Shown one piece after another: positions 1 to 5,540 of a stretch of 5,540 bases of DNA. Source of the stretch: Spirochaetaceae bacterium. Its GTDB lineage: Bacteria; Spirochaetota; Spirochaetia; DSM-2461. Below the pieces are notes generated by a model that saw nothing but the letters and a program-made list of their open reading frames with translations, was not told where the DNA came from and did no database searches. The translations under genes and the position numbers were made by a program. Positions within the stretch are counted from its first letter, which is position 1, and each line of letters starts with the position of its first letter. The stretch is taken from positions 1 to 5,540 of the forward strand of contig QKAI01000282.1 in assembly GCA_003246505.1 (NCBI GenBank), read 5' to 3'.

Positions 1-855
1 AATACCGATCCCCAATCCTATGCCGCATATTTTGTAAACCACTGGCAGTTTCTGGACCCGGGCTACAAGGACTCCCTGGCATGGCAGAACCGGCTCTATA
101 ATGAGGGTCTGATCGATCCGGAATATTTCACGGACAAGGGGAATGCCCGGCTCAAGGAAGCCTTCGTAACAGGTAAGCTGGGTTATTTTGAGAACAACGT
201 GGATTTCAACATGAAGACTAATTACGGCTCTCTCCTGAAAAACCTCCAGAAGAACATCCCCGGGGCGGAATTCGTGTCCATACGCCCCATCAGGAACGTC
301 AACGACGGACAGGTTTACAACCCCGTCTACCCGCCCTCAGGCGGACTTTCCTTTGTTCCCAAAACATCAAAGAATCCCGAAGCCTGCGTTCAATATATGA
401 ATTTTATAGCCGGAGAGGGGGGGTACCATGTGTACTTTGGTTTTGAAGGGGAGCATTACCGTCTCGAGGATGGCATTCCCGTGACCATAGACGGGGAGTT
501 CAACGCCCGGGACAAAGACTGGATCTGCAACGACCTGGCCCTGACCTTCGGCATGTCCGAGGATCTGTTCATCAAATCAATGGTCAAATCCTATCCTGGA
601 TACGAGCCCTATGTGGCCAGTAACTATGAGAATGCCCTGGCTGGGACTCACCTCAAGGCCGACCACCAGCCTTACAGCAAGGAAGTAAACGACCTGACCG
701 CCGCCGTGAAAAAGGTACACAACGATTTCCAGGTCAAGCTCATCACCTGCCGACCCTCCGAATTCGACGATCTCTGGAACGAATTCCAGGAGGAGATGAA
801 CAAGGCAGGGGCGTCCCGGATACTTGAATTGAGAAGAGAGATGTACAACCTGTAG
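1..855 (+). CDS. ABC transporter extracellular solute-binding protein, LplA-like, C-terminal part (5' end outside window)
   Basis: The reading frame is open from base 1 to the TAG at 853-855 and gives 284 residues. It is the C-terminal half or more of a family 1 solute-binding lipoprotein of the LplA/YtcQ type, whose members are about 500 residues long; the signal peptide and lipobox cysteine lie outside the window. Seen in the sequence: the hinge-region motif around fragment residues 27-45 (QNRLYNEGLIDPEYF), an aromatic stretch FGFEGEHYRLEDG at about 146-158 that is characteristic of this group, and a C-terminal helix ending in LELRREMYNL, which resembles the closing helix of LplA proteins. 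The protein would bind an oligosaccharide outside the membrane and deliver it to the two permeases encoded immediately downstream. The GTG at 199 could be read as a start but lies inside the conserved domain and has no ribosome binding site, so it is not the start. Substrate is not readable from this fragment; the downstream lyase suggests an acidic oligosaccharide (inference). Confidence 0.9.
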   Translation, partial: NTDPQSYAAYFVNHWQFLDPGYKDSLAWQNRLYNEGLIDPEYFTDKGNARLKEAFVTGKLGYFENNVDFNMKTNYGSLLKNLQKNIPGAEFVSIRPIRNVNDGQVYNPVYPPSGGLSFVPKTSKNPEACVQYMNFIAGEGGYHVYFGFEGEHYRLEDGIPVTIDGEFNARDKDWICNDLALTFGMSEDLFIKSMVKSYPGYEPYVASNYENALAGTHLKADHQPYSKEVNDLTAAVKKVHNDFQVKLITCRPSEFDDLWNEFQEEMNKAGASRILELRREMYNL

Positions 856-864
856 CAACCCTGA

Positions 865-891
865 GGGCGGCGATTCCGCCGCCCCCTTTTT
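865..891 (+). terminator. GC hairpin plus T-tract between binding-protein and permease genes (intrinsic terminator or attenuator)
   Basis: A perfect 8-bp stem, GGGCGGCG (865-872) pairing with CGCCGCCC (877-884), closes a 4-base loop ATTC and is followed by CC and five T (887-891). It starts 9 bases after the stop codon of the binding-protein gene and ends just before the ribosome binding site of the first permease. This is the form of a rho-independent terminator with a short T-tract. Since the next genes are clearly part of the same transport system and no promoter is evident in the 54-base gap, partial termination or 3'-end protection of the binding-protein message is more likely than a full stop. 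This arrangement is known from other binding-protein-dependent transporter operons, where the binding protein is made in excess over the membrane subunits. Confidence 0.75.
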
Positions 892-894
892 CCC

Positions 895-902
895 AAGAGG
901 AG
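895..902 (+). promoter_or_regulatory. Ribosome binding site of the first permease gene
   Basis: AAGAGGAG lies 7 bases before the ATG at 910, an ideal Shine-Dalgarno position. It fixes the start of the permease and sits only four bases after the T-tract of the upstream hairpin, so the folding of that hairpin would leave this site accessible. Confidence 0.85.
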
Positions 903-909
903 TTTTTTA

Positions 910-1836
910 ATGAATGTAGCTTCACCAGGACGGAATAGCCTCCTGGCCTGCGCCAGAAGGGATTACCTGCTCTATCTGCTGTGCCTGCCCGCCGTCGCCT
1001 ATCTGATCGTTTTCAAATACATCCCCATGTACGGCATCACCATCGCCTTCAAGGACTACAACCTATTCAGGGGCATCATAAAGAGCGACTGGGCGGGCAT
1101 CGCTTACTTCCGGCAGATCTTTTCGGACAAATCCTTCTGGTTCGCCGTCAGGAACACCCTGACCCTGAACCTGCTCGTCCTGGCGGTGAGCTTTCCCGCC
1201 ACGATCATACTGTCCCTGTTCCTGAACGAGATAGGAAGCGCTCTCTACAGGCGCATCGCCCAGTCCCTGCTCTATCTGCCCCACTTCATCTCCTGGGTCG
1301 TGGTCGCGGGTCTGCTTCAGAACATGCTATCTGTTAAATACGGCTCGGTGAACTATGTGCTGACCCGGGCGGGATTTCAGCCCATCCCCTTCATGATAGA
1401 GGAGAACTGGTGGATCTTCACCTACGTCCTGGCAGAGCTTTGGAAATCCCTGGGATGGGGCACCATTATCTATCTGGCCGCCCTGTCGGGAGTTAACGAG
1501 TCTCTCTACGAATCGGCCTACATGGACGGTGCTAACAAGAGACAGAGGATATGGTACATCACCATACCCTCCATTAAGCCAACCATCGTAATCATGCTCA
1601 TCCTGTCCATAAGCAAGATGATGACCATCGGGCTCGACGCGCCCCTGCTCCTGCAGAACGCCAAAGTGCTCGACGTGGCCGAAGTCATAAGCACCTACGT
1701 TTACAAGATGGGTCTTGAGCGGGTGCAGTACAGCTTCGCCACAGCGGTGGGACTGTTCCAGTCCCTGGTGAACATCATCCTGCTCGTCATTGCCAACGCC
1801 ATTACGCGGGCCATGGGAGAGGAGGGTATACTATAA
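910..1836 (+). CDS. ABC sugar transporter permease, LplB/AlgM1-like (first membrane subunit)
   Basis: Membrane subunit of a binding-protein-dependent carbohydrate importer in the MalF/UgpA superfamily, of the LplB type, 308 residues and therefore of normal length. About six hydrophobic segments are visible, roughly at residues 20-42, 78-104, 118-140, 168-192, 224-243 and 276-297. The N-terminal motif KYIPMYGITIAFKDYN (36-51) is a hallmark of LplB-type permeases. The cytoplasmic EAA loop, which docks on the ATPase, is at 201-220 (ESAYMDGANKRQRIWYITIP), with the invariant DGA at 206-208 and the closing proline at 220. The late segment YSFATAVGLFQS (274-285) is also typical. The related AlgM1/AlgM2 pair of Sphingomonas imports alginate oligomers, so this permease type is known to carry acidic oligosaccharides. 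The ATG at 910 is chosen for its strong ribosome binding site and because it gives the expected short cytoplasmic N-terminus. The gene overlaps the next by one base. Substrate is inferred only from context. Confidence 0.95.
   Translation: MNVASPGRNSLLACARRDYLLYLLCLPAVAYLIVFKYIPMYGITIAFKDYNLFRGIIKSDWAGIAYFRQIFSDKSFWFAVRNTLTLNLLVLAVSFPATIILSLFLNEIGSALYRRIAQSLLYLPHFISWVVVAGLLQNMLSVKYGSVNYVLTRAGFQPIPFMIEENWWIFTYVLAELWKSLGWGTIIYLAALSGVNESLYESAYMDGANKRQRIWYITIPSIKPTIVIMLILSISKMMTIGLDAPLLLQNAKVLDVAEVISTYVYKMGLERVQYSFATAVGLFQSLVNIILLVIANAITRAMGEEGIL
1818..1825 (+). promoter_or_regulatory. Ribosome binding site of the second permease gene, inside the end of the first
   Basis: AGAGGAGG lies within the last codons of the first permease gene, 10 bases before the ATG at 1836. 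Stop and start share one base in the sequence TAATG (1834-1838). This supports translational coupling, which would keep the two membrane subunits near equal amounts. Confidence 0.85.
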
Positions 1837-2723
1837 TGAGAAACCTGGGCTACAGCCGGTCCGAGAGTATCGGATCCGCACTGAACTACATCCTGATGAC
1901 CATCCTGGTCGTCGCCTGCCTGTATCCCTTCCTGAACGTCATCGCCTACTCCCTGAGCAGCGGTCGGGCCATCCTCTCCGGCTGGGTGACCTTCTTTCCC
2001 CGGGAGATACAGCTCGACGCCTACAGGGCTGTCCTCTCCCGGAAAAGCATATGGGACTCCATGGGTGTGACCGTCTTCGTCACCATCAGCTCCACCCTCC
2101 TGGGGCTGGCGCTCACCACCTTCTCCGCTTACAGCCTCTCCCGGAGAAGGCTCCGGGGCCGGTATTTTCTCTCCCTGATCTTCCTTTTCACCATGTACTT
2201 CAGCGGGGGAATCATACCCACCTTCATCGTTGTGAAGAATCTGGGCCTTATAAACAAGCTGGGTGCACTCATACTTCCCAATACGATGAGCATATTCAAT
2301 TTCATAGTGATGAGGACCTTCTTCCAGCAGCTCCCCGAAGAGCTGGAGGAAGCGGCCATTCTGGACGGCTGCAACGACCTGTGCGTCCTGGTCCGCATCA
2401 TGCTGCCCCTGTCCATGCCCATTATGGCGACCATAGGCCTCTTCTATGCGGTGGGCCACTGGAACGAATATTTCAACAGCATGATGTACATAAACGACCC
2501 GGCCAAGTTCACGCTCCAGCTCAAGCTCAGGCAGCTGCTCTTCTCCGAGGAGCTGGCCCAGTTGAGCGGGAATTTCGATTTGATGGAGGGGAACAACACC
2601 AGTATGCCCGAATCCCTCAAAGCCGCCTCCATCGTCATATCCACCATACCCATCATCGTCGTCTACCCCTGGCTCCAGAAATACTTTGTCAAGGGCGTCA
2701 TGATCGGATCCATAAAGGGATAA
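1836..2723 (+). CDS. ABC sugar transporter permease, LplC/YtcP/AlgM2-like (second membrane subunit)
   Basis: Second membrane subunit of the importer, in the MalG/UgpE superfamily, 295 residues, normal for LplC/YtcP proteins. Hydrophobic segments are visible at about residues 17-41, 75-100, 109-133, 141-160, 196-216 and 262-280. The EAA loop is textbook: EEAAILDGCNDLCVLVRIMLP (171-191), with D177-G178 followed by cysteine at 179 in place of the usual alanine, a mild deviation. Family marks include YSLSRRRLRGR (99-109), the MYFSGGIIPTF segment (120-130), HWNEYFN (208-214) and a C-terminus VKGVMIGSIKG (285-295) that is nearly diagnostic for this subfamily. It pairs with the preceding permease to form the membrane channel. 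The start at 1836 is fixed by the TAATG overlap and a strong ribosome binding site. No ATP-binding subunit is encoded in the window, which is usual for this class because a shared MsmX-type ATPase is normally used (established for Bacillus subtilis relatives, inferred here). Confidence 0.95.
   Translation: MRNLGYSRSESIGSALNYILMTILVVACLYPFLNVIAYSLSSGRAILSGWVTFFPREIQLDAYRAVLSRKSIWDSMGVTVFVTISSTLLGLALTTFSAYSLSRRRLRGRYFLSLIFLFTMYFSGGIIPTFIVVKNLGLINKLGALILPNTMSIFNFIVMRTFFQQLPEELEEAAILDGCNDLCVLVRIMLPLSMPIMATIGLFYAVGHWNEYFNSMMYINDPAKFTLQLKLRQLLFSEELAQLSGNFDLMEGNNTSMPESLKAASIVISTIPIIVVYPWLQKYFVKGVMIGSIKG
2714..2720 (+). promoter_or_regulatory. Ribosome binding site of the PL22-like lyase gene
   Basis: AAAGGGA occupies the last sense codons of the second permease, just before its TAA, 6 bases upstream of the ATG at 2727. 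With only three bases between the genes, the lyase is very likely translated from the transporter message. Confidence 0.7.
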
Positions 2724-2726
2724 GCC

Positions 2727-3872
2727 ATGGGAAAAGGAACAAAACACAGGGGGGAGATATCCGAGCGGAGAGATCCTCTAACAAATGTTGTCGTTAAAAA
2801 GATGACCGCCGACAGGGGCAACACCATCCACCCCTATTTCACCCAGCCCCTTCTCTCGGCGGACGGGAGACAGCTGCTCACCGCTTCGGACAGGACAGGC
2901 GCCTGGCAGCTATACCTGATGGACCTGGGGGACGGCTCCCTGATCCAGCTGACCGACGATGGGGAGATCGGCTTTCAGTCGGCCCAGCTTGACGGGGCGG
3001 GGATGATCGCCTGGTACTGGAGCGGGGACAGACTCAAGTCGGTGGACTGTTCCAGCCTGCGGACGGAGGAGCATTACCGGGTTCCCCGGGGCTTCCAGCC
3101 GGGAAGCCTCTCCCTGGCGGGGGACGGGGCTGCGGTGGATTTCTGTTATACGGAAAAACTGGAACTGAGCACCTACACGGGGAAGCTCTACTCCGACATG
3201 AGGGAGACCTTCTACCGAAGGCCCCGGTCCGTGCTCATGCGCCTGTGCCCTGCGGACAACGGCGTCACAGCCCTGTGGGGGGAGTGCGACTGGATCAGCC
3301 ATGTGGTGACCAGCCCCGTGGACAGTAATATGGTCGTCTTCAACCACGAGGGGCCCTGGCATCTCGTCCAGAGAACCTGGGTCGTGGACTGCGCCACCTC
3401 GGAATGCCGCCCCCTGCTCAGAACCGAGCCCTATGTGGAGCGGGCGGGGCACGAGTTCTTCACGGCCAAAGGGAGACTGGTCACTCAGTTCGGCCGCCGG
3501 GAATCGCCCCGGGATGCAAACTGGAAGTGCTCCGACGTTTTCATATTCCCCGACGGAACGGGCTATGAGAAATTCGACTACAAGCCCGGTCCAAAACCCA
3601 TGCACGTGCAGGTGAACTACGAGGAAACCCTGGGAATCGCCGACGGCTATTTCGCCGAGGGAGGCCCGGAGGATGGAAACAACTACATGAGCCTCATCCG
3701 CTACGAAGAGGGGGAGGCCAGACAGAAGATGCTCTGCGTCCACGGCACGTCCTGGAAAACCCAGCATTCCCACCCCCATCCCCTCTTCGCCCGGGACGGC
3801 CGGTCGGTCATCTTCGGTTCCGACGCGGGGGGGCATAGCAATGTCTACATGGCTCCGGCGGACTTGTGGTAG
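2727..3872 (+). CDS. Oligogalacturonate lyase-like protein (PL22-type beta-propeller)
   Basis: 381 residues, close to the roughly 385-390 of classical oligogalacturonate lyase (Ogl). Ogl is a cytoplasmic, metal-dependent enzyme that splits short, often unsaturated, oligogalacturonates by beta-elimination, the last depolymerising step of pectin breakdown. No signal peptide is visible, which fits action after import. The N-terminus MGKG...DPLTNVVV matches the Ogl start pattern and supports the ATG at 2727. Propeller-type strands repeat along the chain (for example ADGRQLLTASDRTGAWQLYL at 45-64). Residues that by recall of the Yersinia enzyme form the active site all have counterparts: NHEGP (206-210) followed by R216, H242 in GHEFF, H293 in MHVQ, and Q346, H349 and H351 in TQHSHPH, the last four being the likely metal ligands. 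TSW (341-343) before them is also a family mark. Outside these motifs, notably in blades one to three (about 75-185), it differs strongly from enterobacterial Ogl, so the exact substrate may differ. TolB-like or peptidase-like propellers are a less likely reading given the histidine cluster. Confidence 0.88.
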   Translation: MGKGTKHRGEISERRDPLTNVVVKKMTADRGNTIHPYFTQPLLSADGRQLLTASDRTGAWQLYLMDLGDGSLIQLTDDGEIGFQSAQLDGAGMIAWYWSGDRLKSVDCSSLRTEEHYRVPRGFQPGSLSLAGDGAAVDFCYTEKLELSTYTGKLYSDMRETFYRRPRSVLMRLCPADNGVTALWGECDWISHVVTSPVDSNMVVFNHEGPWHLVQRTWVVDCATSECRPLLRTEPYVERAGHEFFTAKGRLVTQFGRRESPRDANWKCSDVFIFPDGTGYEKFDYKPGPKPMHVQVNYEETLGIADGYFAEGGPEDGNNYMSLIRYEEGEARQKMLCVHGTSWKTQHSHPHPLFARDGRSVIFGSDAGGHSNVYMAPADLW

Positions 3873-3882
3873 GGTTCGGAAG

Positions 3883-5540
3883 ATGGGAATAGACAGAAGA
3901 AGCGTCGTACGAAGGCACAACCCTCGCTACGGGGAGATCGACATCCAGTCGCCCCTGAGCGTGGGCAACGGGGAAATCACACATACGGTGGACGTCACCG
4001 GCCTGCAGACCCTTTACGGCCTGTACACCGAGGTGCCCCTGTGCACCCAATGCCAGACCCTATGGCACACTTTCCCCCGGGAAGACGTCCCCCCGGCGGA
4101 CAGGAGCAGCCTGAGACCGGTCATGGTCAAGTCCCACGGCAGGGATATCCCCTATTACATCGACGGCCGGGGTCAGGAGGAGGATTTCGACTGGCTCAGG
4201 AAAAACGCCCACCGGCCGAACCTGTTCCGCCTCTCCCTGGAAACGGACGGCGGGCCGGGGGAGGAAATCCCCCGCCACATCGCCCAGGAGCTGGATCTCT
4301 ACTCCGGGATCATCCACAGCTCATTCGCCATGGGAAAGGACCGTTTCTCCGTAAAAACCGCCTGCCATCCACACAGGAACACGGTGGCCACGGAAATCGG
4401 GGTGGGGAATCTCTCAGGGAGGACATGGCACGTGGTCCTGCGCTTCCCCTACGGGGACCCCGGCATGGGAGGCTCCGACTGGAAGAGGGGCGAGAGGCAC
4501 CGGACGGGGATCCGTAAAATCACCCCGGACGAGGTGGTCCTGGAAAGGATCATGGACAACTGCCGGTACCTCGTGGGCCTGCGCACCAACGGGGTTATCG
4601 ATTACGAGAGAACCTCCGGGCACCAACTGTGCCTGAAAATCCCCGGGGGAGGGGAGACATTCGGTCTGTGCCTGACCGTCGGAAGGGATGACGAAGACCT
4701 TTCCAGAGGAGATTGCGAACGCCTTTTCCAGGCCAGCGAAGCCCATTGGCGGGAATATTGGGAGAAGGGGGGCATGATCGACCTCTCCGGATCGACCGAT
4801 CCCCGTGCGGGAGAGCTGGAGCGCAGAACCATCCTGTCCCAGTATCTGACGGCGATCCAGTGTTCCGGAAGCCTGCCCCCCCAGGAGACGGGCCTTACCT
4901 GCAACAGCTGGTTTGGCAAATTCCATCTGGAGATGCACTACTGGCACGCCGCCCATTTTCCCTTGTGGAACCGTCCTTCCCTGCTGGAGCGGAGCATGGG
5001 CTGGTATCTGCGACATAAGGGGATGGCACGGGATTTGGCCCGCTCTCAGGGTTTCCAAGGACTGCGATGGCCCAAAATGACCGATCCCGCCTGTTATGAC
5101 AGCCCCTCCAACATCGGTCCCCTCATCATCTGGCAGCAGCCCCATCCCATCATGTACGCCGAGCTCCTTTACCGCTGCGCTCCGGAGAAATCAACCCTTG
5201 AAAGATACGGGGATATGGTTTTCGGCACCGCCCAGTTCATGGCCGACTTCGTCCAGTACAATCCCATGACGGGACGGTACAATCTGGGGCCTGGACTTAT
5301 CCCCGCCCAGGAGAACCATCACTACTCCCGGGCCGTCAACCCGACCTTTGAACTGGAGTACTGGAACTGGGGGCTCAGAACGGCCTGCCTGTGGAAAAGG
5401 CGGATGAATCTTACCCCCGATCCCCTGTGGGAAGAAGTCCTCCGGCGCCTGGCTCCTCTGCCCCGGAGTCCCGAGGGATATCTGGCCCACCGGGACTGTC
5501 CGGACACGTTCAGGAAATTCAACTACGACCATCCCTCCAT
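3883..5540 (+). CDS. Putative six-hairpin (alpha/alpha-barrel) glycoside hydrolase, family not recognised; 3' end outside window
   Basis: The frame is open from the ATG at 3883 to the window edge, giving 552 residues without a stop. I do not recognise a characterised family. The layout, an N-terminal beta-rich region (about 1-270), a linker helix (about 280-295) and a helical tryptophan-rich region from about 310, is that of GH65-like six-hairpin glycosidases. The opening IDRRSVVRRHNP followed by SPLSVGNGEITHTVDVTGLQ (23-42) looks like the start of an uncharacterised group also seen in Bacteroidetes. The strongest conserved-looking block is WFGKFHLEMHYWHAAHF (343-359); others are RWPKM (395-399), QENHH (476-480) and NPTFELEYWNWG (486-497). 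Candidate catalytic carboxylates are E350, E477, E490 and E492 (inference). No signal peptide is present and at least 13 cysteines occur, both fitting a cytoplasmic enzyme. The gene begins 10 bases after the lyase gene; its ribosome binding site is weak (GGTAGGG, 3868-3874), so it probably depends on translation of the lyase. An in-frame ATG at 3841 overlaps the lyase but adds residues unlike the family start. Confidence 0.78.
   Translation, partial: MGIDRRSVVRRHNPRYGEIDIQSPLSVGNGEITHTVDVTGLQTLYGLYTEVPLCTQCQTLWHTFPREDVPPADRSSLRPVMVKSHGRDIPYYIDGRGQEEDFDWLRKNAHRPNLFRLSLETDGGPGEEIPRHIAQELDLYSGIIHSSFAMGKDRFSVKTACHPHRNTVATEIGVGNLSGRTWHVVLRFPYGDPGMGGSDWKRGERHRTGIRKITPDEVVLERIMDNCRYLVGLRTNGVIDYERTSGHQLCLKIPGGGETFGLCLTVGRDDEDLSRGDCERLFQASEAHWREYWEKGGMIDLSGSTDPRAGELERRTILSQYLTAIQCSGSLPPQETGLTCNSWFGKFHLEMHYWHAAHFPLWNRPSLLERSMGWYLRHKGMARDLARSQGFQGLRWPKMTDPACYDSPSNIGPLIIWQQPHPIMYAELLYRCAPEKSTLERYGDMVFGTAQFMADFVQYNPMTGRYNLGPGLIPAQENHHYSRAVNPTFELEYWNWGLRTACLWKRRMNLTPDPLWEEVLRRLAPLPRSPEGYLAHRDCPDTFRKFNYDHPS

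Noticed and set aside
417..423. Runs of seven identical bases (G at 417-423 and 3827-3833, C at 4876-4882) as possible phase-variation or slippage sites
   Set aside because: The frames stay intact through each run, the runs fit normal Gly or Pro codons in GC-rich genes, and nothing suggests these functions are phase-variable.
199..855. A separate 218-residue protein starting at GTG 199
   Set aside because: The same frame is open back to base 1 and encodes binding-protein sequence there, so 199 is internal to a larger gene.
1868..2711. The repeated string TCGGATCC near the start and the end of the second permease gene
   Set aside because: Only eight or so bases are shared, both inside coding sequence with different surroundings; this is expected by chance and has no repeat structure.
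1701..2747. Long antisense open frame (348 codons) opposite the second permease
   Set aside because: It is the complement of a permease gene with full family motifs. Its translation is rich in Gly, Asp, Glu and His, has no domain, and arises from the third-position GC bias of the real gene.
1790..2797. A + strand frame of 335 codons running over the second permease
   Set aside because: Arg/His/Pro-rich shadow in a shifted frame; the real permease in the other frame has all family motifs.
2727..3872. Reading the propeller protein as TolB-like or as a peptidase of the prolyl oligopeptidase type
   Set aside because: It lacks a catalytic hydrolase domain and a signal peptide, and the NHEGP, GHEFF and QHSHPH motifs fit the PL22 lyase pattern much better.
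2910..3920. Antisense open frame (336 codons) opposite the lyase gene
   Set aside because: Same origin in GC-biased codons; no recognisable domain and no convincing ribosome binding site or promoter.
4414..5145. Antisense open frame opposite the hydrolase
   Set aside because: Low-complexity Gly/Pro/Ala/His composition typical of a shadow frame; the + strand frame is continuous and carries conserved-looking blocks.

Overview
The window is GC-rich and holds five genes, all on the + strand, packed head to tail as one apparent operon. The first gene is cut by the left edge and the last by the right edge. In order they are: the C-terminal part of an extracellular sugar-binding lipoprotein (bases 1-855), two ABC permease subunits of the LplB/LplC (YtcP, AlgM1/AlgM2) type (910-1836 and 1836-2723), an oligogalacturonate-lyase-like seven-bladed propeller enzyme of the PL22 type (2727-3872), and a large probable six-hairpin (alpha/alpha-barrel) glycoside hydrolase that I cannot assign to a characterised family (3883 to the end). 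No RNA gene, mobile element, CRISPR array or long non-coding stretch is visible. The only intergenic space of note is 54 bases (856-909), which holds a strong GC hairpin followed by five T.

Organism: the LplA/LplB/LplC-type importer without its own ATPase gene is typical of Firmicutes such as Paenibacillus and of free-living spirochaetes. The high GC with frequent AGG/AGA arginine and ATA isoleucine codons, together with strong AGGAGG-like ribosome binding sites, makes me lean towards a saprophytic spirochaete (Spirochaeta/Sediminispirochaeta-like). This is an impression from codon style, not a computed assignment. A Paenibacillus-like or clostridial host remains possible.

How the genes fit together: the lipoprotein captures an oligosaccharide outside the membrane and the two permeases carry it in. 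They are presumably powered by a shared MsmX-type ATPase encoded elsewhere. Two enzymes that both appear to lack export signals then break the sugar down in the cytoplasm. The PL22-like enzyme keeps the residues expected to bind metal and act in catalysis in oligogalacturonate lyases, which points to an acidic (uronic-acid-containing) oligosaccharide such as a pectin fragment. The sixth-hairpin-type hydrolase beside it is the least understood part and the best candidate for a new activity: it may remove a neighbouring sugar so that the lyase can act, or process the lyase product.

The most useful leads are the uncharacterised hydrolase and its pairing with the lyase, the divergence of the PL22-like protein from classical Ogl outside its active site, and the terminator-like hairpin that probably sets binding-protein levels above permease levels.
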